Below the pieces are notes generated by a model. That model saw only the letters and a list, made by a program, of their open reading frames with translations, made no database searches and was not told where the DNA came from. 64,000 bases of DNA from Lineus longissimus (taxonomy: Eukaryota > Nemertea > Pilidiophora > Heteronemertea > Lineidae): assembly GCF_910592395.1 (NCBI RefSeq), contig NC_088320.1:5828001-5892000 (forward strand). The letters are read 5' to 3'. Positions 60,632 to 64,000 of this stretch are shown piece after piece. The translations under genes were made by a program, and so were the position numbers. Position 1 is the first letter of the stretch. Each line of letters begins with the position of its first letter.

Positions 60632-61607
60632 GATTTTCAGACTACTCTTCCCGGAAATTACTGCCAGGGAATATGTAAATCAGTAAATCTAGCTGAACCT
60701 GGAAATAGAAAATGAATGTCTTCAACAAGATTATAGTGTATAATTCAGGTCTGCATCAGGCATCATACGGGTTTTAGAATATCTTGAGGTTGTGCAAAAT
60801 GCGCAGGGTTGACCACGGGTCTGCAGCAGGTAATGAGCTAAAAGCCATTAATTTTCAATGCACAGGGTTTTGGCTAGGTATCTGATCATGCCCTGAATGA
60901 GTTGGATGATGCAGAAAAAAACAATGAACGAACAGTCTGCCATGTGGAGACACTAATTCCATGCTGTAAGTTACATTACCACACCAACTGAAATATCCTG
61001 AACTGTTCGCCAACAGGCAACATAGCGGGTATGGTGCGCTGCGTATATAGTATCAGGCCAAGCGTTATAGGCCTTACCTTGCAAGTTGTTTCAAGGAATG
61101 CGTTCAACCTCGAAGAATTTTGAAACAGAGACACTTAAAAGATCTTGAATCGGCGAATCAGATGCCAGAGGATACATGTCTAATCAACTTTTCGTTTCAA
61201 AAGAGAAAGTATCTGAGTACAGTTCTATAGCTACCTAATTTGTACTTACATTTAGCTGCGATAGACGATGCCTGGTTATCTGTGTGTAGGTCACAACCTA
61301 GATTTTGATATTTTGATATGCTATTTGCCTGAATAATGTAAATACGTGTAATGACCTAGATCAATTGAGGATACTGATTGTATACAGGCAGAAATTGGAA
61401 TTCCCCGTCAGAATTCATGTCATGTAAAGCAACAGGTAATGCAGTATGCATACGAGGCTAGTTTCATTTTTATCTTGTTTACATCGCAAGGAAAGCTCCT
61501 GGATCACATGCCCGTTATACCATCAACTGCTGTAAAACTGGTCCAGTCATTTCCACATCAACTAGTGTGGTCTGATGTAAGCGTGATGATCGGAAGTGGC
61601 AGCACAA
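60632..61607. other. Upstream region of the IAP; no gene seen
   Basis: Unique sequence without a supported reading frame. It should contain the IAP promoter, but I see no clear core element. Confidence 0.4.
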
Positions 61608-62071
61608 TAGGGAGGTTCCGCACCGCCTACGATTACGATTACGATTACGATTTGTGTATGACGTCATCAATTTTGCAGCAACGTCATCAGCCCTATCGTC
61701 TGCGGCATATTCGGTTCGTTTCTACGACGATGGCGGCTAATCTTCGTAAGTGATAAACGATCATCGAGAACGTCAATTTCATGCACTTCCAAAGTATCCT
61801 GGGTCACGCTTTTCACAAACAATATATTTTGACTATGCACACCAGACGTAGGACGTGCAAATTTCATTAGGAAAGCTGTTTTAGACCGTCACGACTGCAA
61901 TGAAATAGGAATGAAAATTCGCTCTGTTCGTGAGCCGTGGGTTTCTCGAATGACATCAAGAGTATTTTTGCGGAACTGAATTTAGCTGCTTCTCGATGCG
62001 ATTACGATTACGATTACGTTTTCCGAAATCGTAATCGTAATCGTAATCGTAGGCGGTGCGGAACCTCCCTA
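61608..62071. mobile_element. TIR element copy 1 with subterminal CGATTA repeats
   Basis: The left end TAGGGAGGTTCCGCACCGCC runs into four tandem ACGATT units; the right end is the reverse complement (ACGATT units, then GGCGGTGCGGAACCTCCCTA). Inside are GACGTCATC motifs and an ATGGCGGCTAATCTTCGTAAG stretch shared with copy 2. There is no transposase frame in its 464 bp. Confidence 0.75.
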
Positions 62072-62072
62072 A

Positions 62073-62548
62073 TAGCGAGTTTCCGCATCGCTTACGATTA
62101 CGATTACGATTTGTGTTTGACGTCATCGATTTTTGGTGCTACGTCATCCCCGGCGAAATTGTCGATGGTACTTTCGTCTCGTTCTTACGAGGATTCCGGC
62201 TGATCTTCGTAAGTCAAAAACGATTACATGGATTAGCGAAAAGCCTTTTTTCCACGCTACATATCAAATTCAAGGTGAAATATTCATTGACGAATACTTT
62301 AGAACATATCTGTCAAACATAGGAACTGCATTTAATGTGATCAACGGCGATTTTGATCATGTTTTAGCGCCGAGAAAAGTGCACCCAGATCATGAGAGCA
62401 GAGTATAGGGCCAATACTACAGTACACCAAGTCGTTGGTGTAAATGCGGAAACAAAATTTCTGGTTCATGCCGGTTTTGAGAGTATTACGATTACGACTT
62501 TGAAATCGTAATCGTAATCGTAATCGTAAGCGATGCGGAAACTCCCTA
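62073..62548. mobile_element. TIR element copy 2, adjacent to copy 1
   Basis: It starts TAGCGAGTTTCCGCATCGC plus ACGATT units and ends with the complement (GCGATGCGGAAACTCCCTA). Internal segments (GACGTCATCGATTTTTGG, then GGCTGATCTTCGTAAGT) align with copy 1 in the same orientation. The two copies lie head to tail with one base between them and are clearly diverged from each other. Confidence 0.75.
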
Positions 62549-64000
62549 ATGTAAAAAATTAAACAATTCTCAGGCGATGACCAAAATCGGGGCGGGTGGC
62601 GATGTTAAACATGAATATAACCACGAAAAACGGGAAAACTTATTGAACAGTGCTATACCTGCCGCTGTAGCAGTGATACGATCGGGTTTGCACTGATAGA
62701 TCACACTCAACAGGAATCTATCTAGCTATCGTCAAACCCAGGCCACCACCGGGATGTAGCGGTCAATTAAGCAGTGTTTGGCCAATTAAGTGGTGACCTA
62801 GCTAGAGACAGGGTCTACATGTAGTGTACATGTATCATTCACCAAGCATAACCAGTGACATCGCGCTGCGGCATCGGGAACTTTCTTCGGGGAATACCGG
62901 CCAATTAAGCAGTGTTCTGGATGGTCATGGGGGATTCAGCAAGGAATACTTAGTAGCATTGCCAGCAACAGCTGGGTGTTATTCCCTGAATAACCTGCCG
63001 AGGATCACCCTTGCTAATATAGCTAAAATGACAGTCTCATGTACAATCACAGTCTTTCCAGATTGTTCATACCATACTGTTCATACCAGCCTTATTAGCA
63101 TGATTTGCAGAAATTAAGGAATGTTCTATAACCTAGAAGAAGAAGAAGTAGTACCCGGCCATTGTCAGCTATCGATGGTAATGCCATTGATGTTGGCCTG
63201 CGGTTCCGGCATGTTACAAAACATGTTAACGACTTCTTACCACGTTAGCGGCTCAAACATTTTTCTGAATTGAAAATAAAACATTTTAGCGACACCCGTC
63301 CCAACCATTTCGGTCGCTTTATCAGTCTACCAAGATGGGGCGGCGACGCTACATGTAACATTATGGCAGCTCAAAGTCGACCATTATCACTTTTCCGTCC
63401 CTTTATGTTGGTTCTTGAGGACGGTCGAGTTCATGGGAATGTTATCACTGATAAGTTGAATTGGATAAGTGCAAAGTTACCTTGTTCTTGGTTAGAGAGA
63501 CGCCAAAATGGCCGTGCTCATGCAAACATTTCGACGACTCCGTAAGTAAAAACGAATCTTGCCATGTGTCTGTAGGCTTCTAGCCCCGATTAGCGTATTG
63601 ACTGATCTACCAGAAAGATATCCCAACGATCTCAGTCAATACCGAGCCATTAGCATCACTCAGTACAGTCCACAGGGAGAATGTTTTAGACAATGACTTA
63701 TTGTTGCTGAAATACAACGAAACGGTCCAGAGACTTTGGATTCGGATAGTATTTCACTCGGTACTCAACATTCGTCCATTACTCCATCAGTGGATGATAT
63801 ATCGCTACGTTTGATTTCTTATTCAATATCATACTGATATTGAACCATGGGGTACATTATTGTCTGAATGATTTGTGTGACCAGCTGTTGTGTATGCGAA
63901 TATTCAATGAAAATATGTGGTTATCGACGAAATTTTGTGATTCCGCTTTCATTTAGAAAGGAACGAAAACAACTCACATTACAGGGTCAACTTTCATCAC
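62549..64000. other. Right edge of the window; no gene recognised
   Basis: Frames at 62824-63117 and 63270-63545 lack domain signatures. The sequence looks like unique intergenic or intronic DNA, with one GAAGAAGAAG stretch near 63137. Confidence 0.4.

Noticed and set aside
1-64000. CRISPR arrays, bacterial operons, prophage or rRNA genes
   Set aside because: The introns, poly(A) signals and metazoan domain types show animal nuclear DNA; no regularly spaced repeat-spacer array or rRNA sequence was seen.

Overview
The window is nuclear DNA of an invertebrate animal. Genes are split by GT-AG introns, coding density is low, and simple-sequence, tandem and inverted-repeat elements are abundant. 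The proteins are metazoan secreted or membrane types (LRR-Ig, SEA/EGF, IGFBP/thyroglobulin type 1), with a neuropeptide precursor, a death-domain ankyrin protein and an IAP. The neuropeptide resembles protostome SIFamide/FFamide precursors, and short 'acatgtacatgta' runs recur. My best guess is a marine lophotrochozoan (mollusc, annelid, brachiopod or relative); an invertebrate deuterostome is not excluded.

Layout. 1-8.5 kb: minisatellite and about 300-bp tandem repeats, then the 3' exons of mitochondrial glutamyl-tRNA synthetase (EARS2, + strand). A two-exon LRR-Ig gene (- strand, 3570-6108) appears to lie inside an EARS2 intron, and its own intron carries an 867-bp foldback element. EARS2 converges on a modular EB/SEA/EGF membrane protein (-, 8648-14168, 5' end not found); their poly(A) signals are 3 bp apart. 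17.1-21.3 kb: a five-coding-exon secreted IGFBP-N plus two thyroglobulin type-1 protein (+). 21.3-31.3 kb: mostly non-coding. 31.3 kb: the neuropeptide precursor (+). 34.5-37.8 kb: a pogo-like MITE, a PAN/apple-like protein with an unrecognised 328-residue region (+), and a second TIR element. 40.5-43.8 kb: a DEATH plus ankyrin protein of 943 residues (+). 44.5-47.3 kb: a patch of local duplications and a perfect 26-bp-arm palindrome. 48.1-51.4 kb: a type II membrane coiled-coil protein (-). 51.4-58.4 kb: no convincing gene. 58.4-60.5 kb: an IAP with BIR, UBA and RING (-). 61.6-62.5 kb: two adjacent copies of a TIR element with subterminal CGATTA repeats. The rest shows nothing firm.

The genes do not form an operon-like unit. 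Possible functional links are only thematic: the DEATH-ankyrin protein and the IAP both belong to families used in cell-death and innate-immune signalling, and several others are extracellular. The observations I would follow first are the neuropeptide precursor, the nested gene arrangement around EARS2, the unknown domain at 35.9-36.9 kb, and the families of inverted-repeat elements. Exon boundaries were read by eye from splice signals and reading-frame phase; no alignment or transcript data were used.
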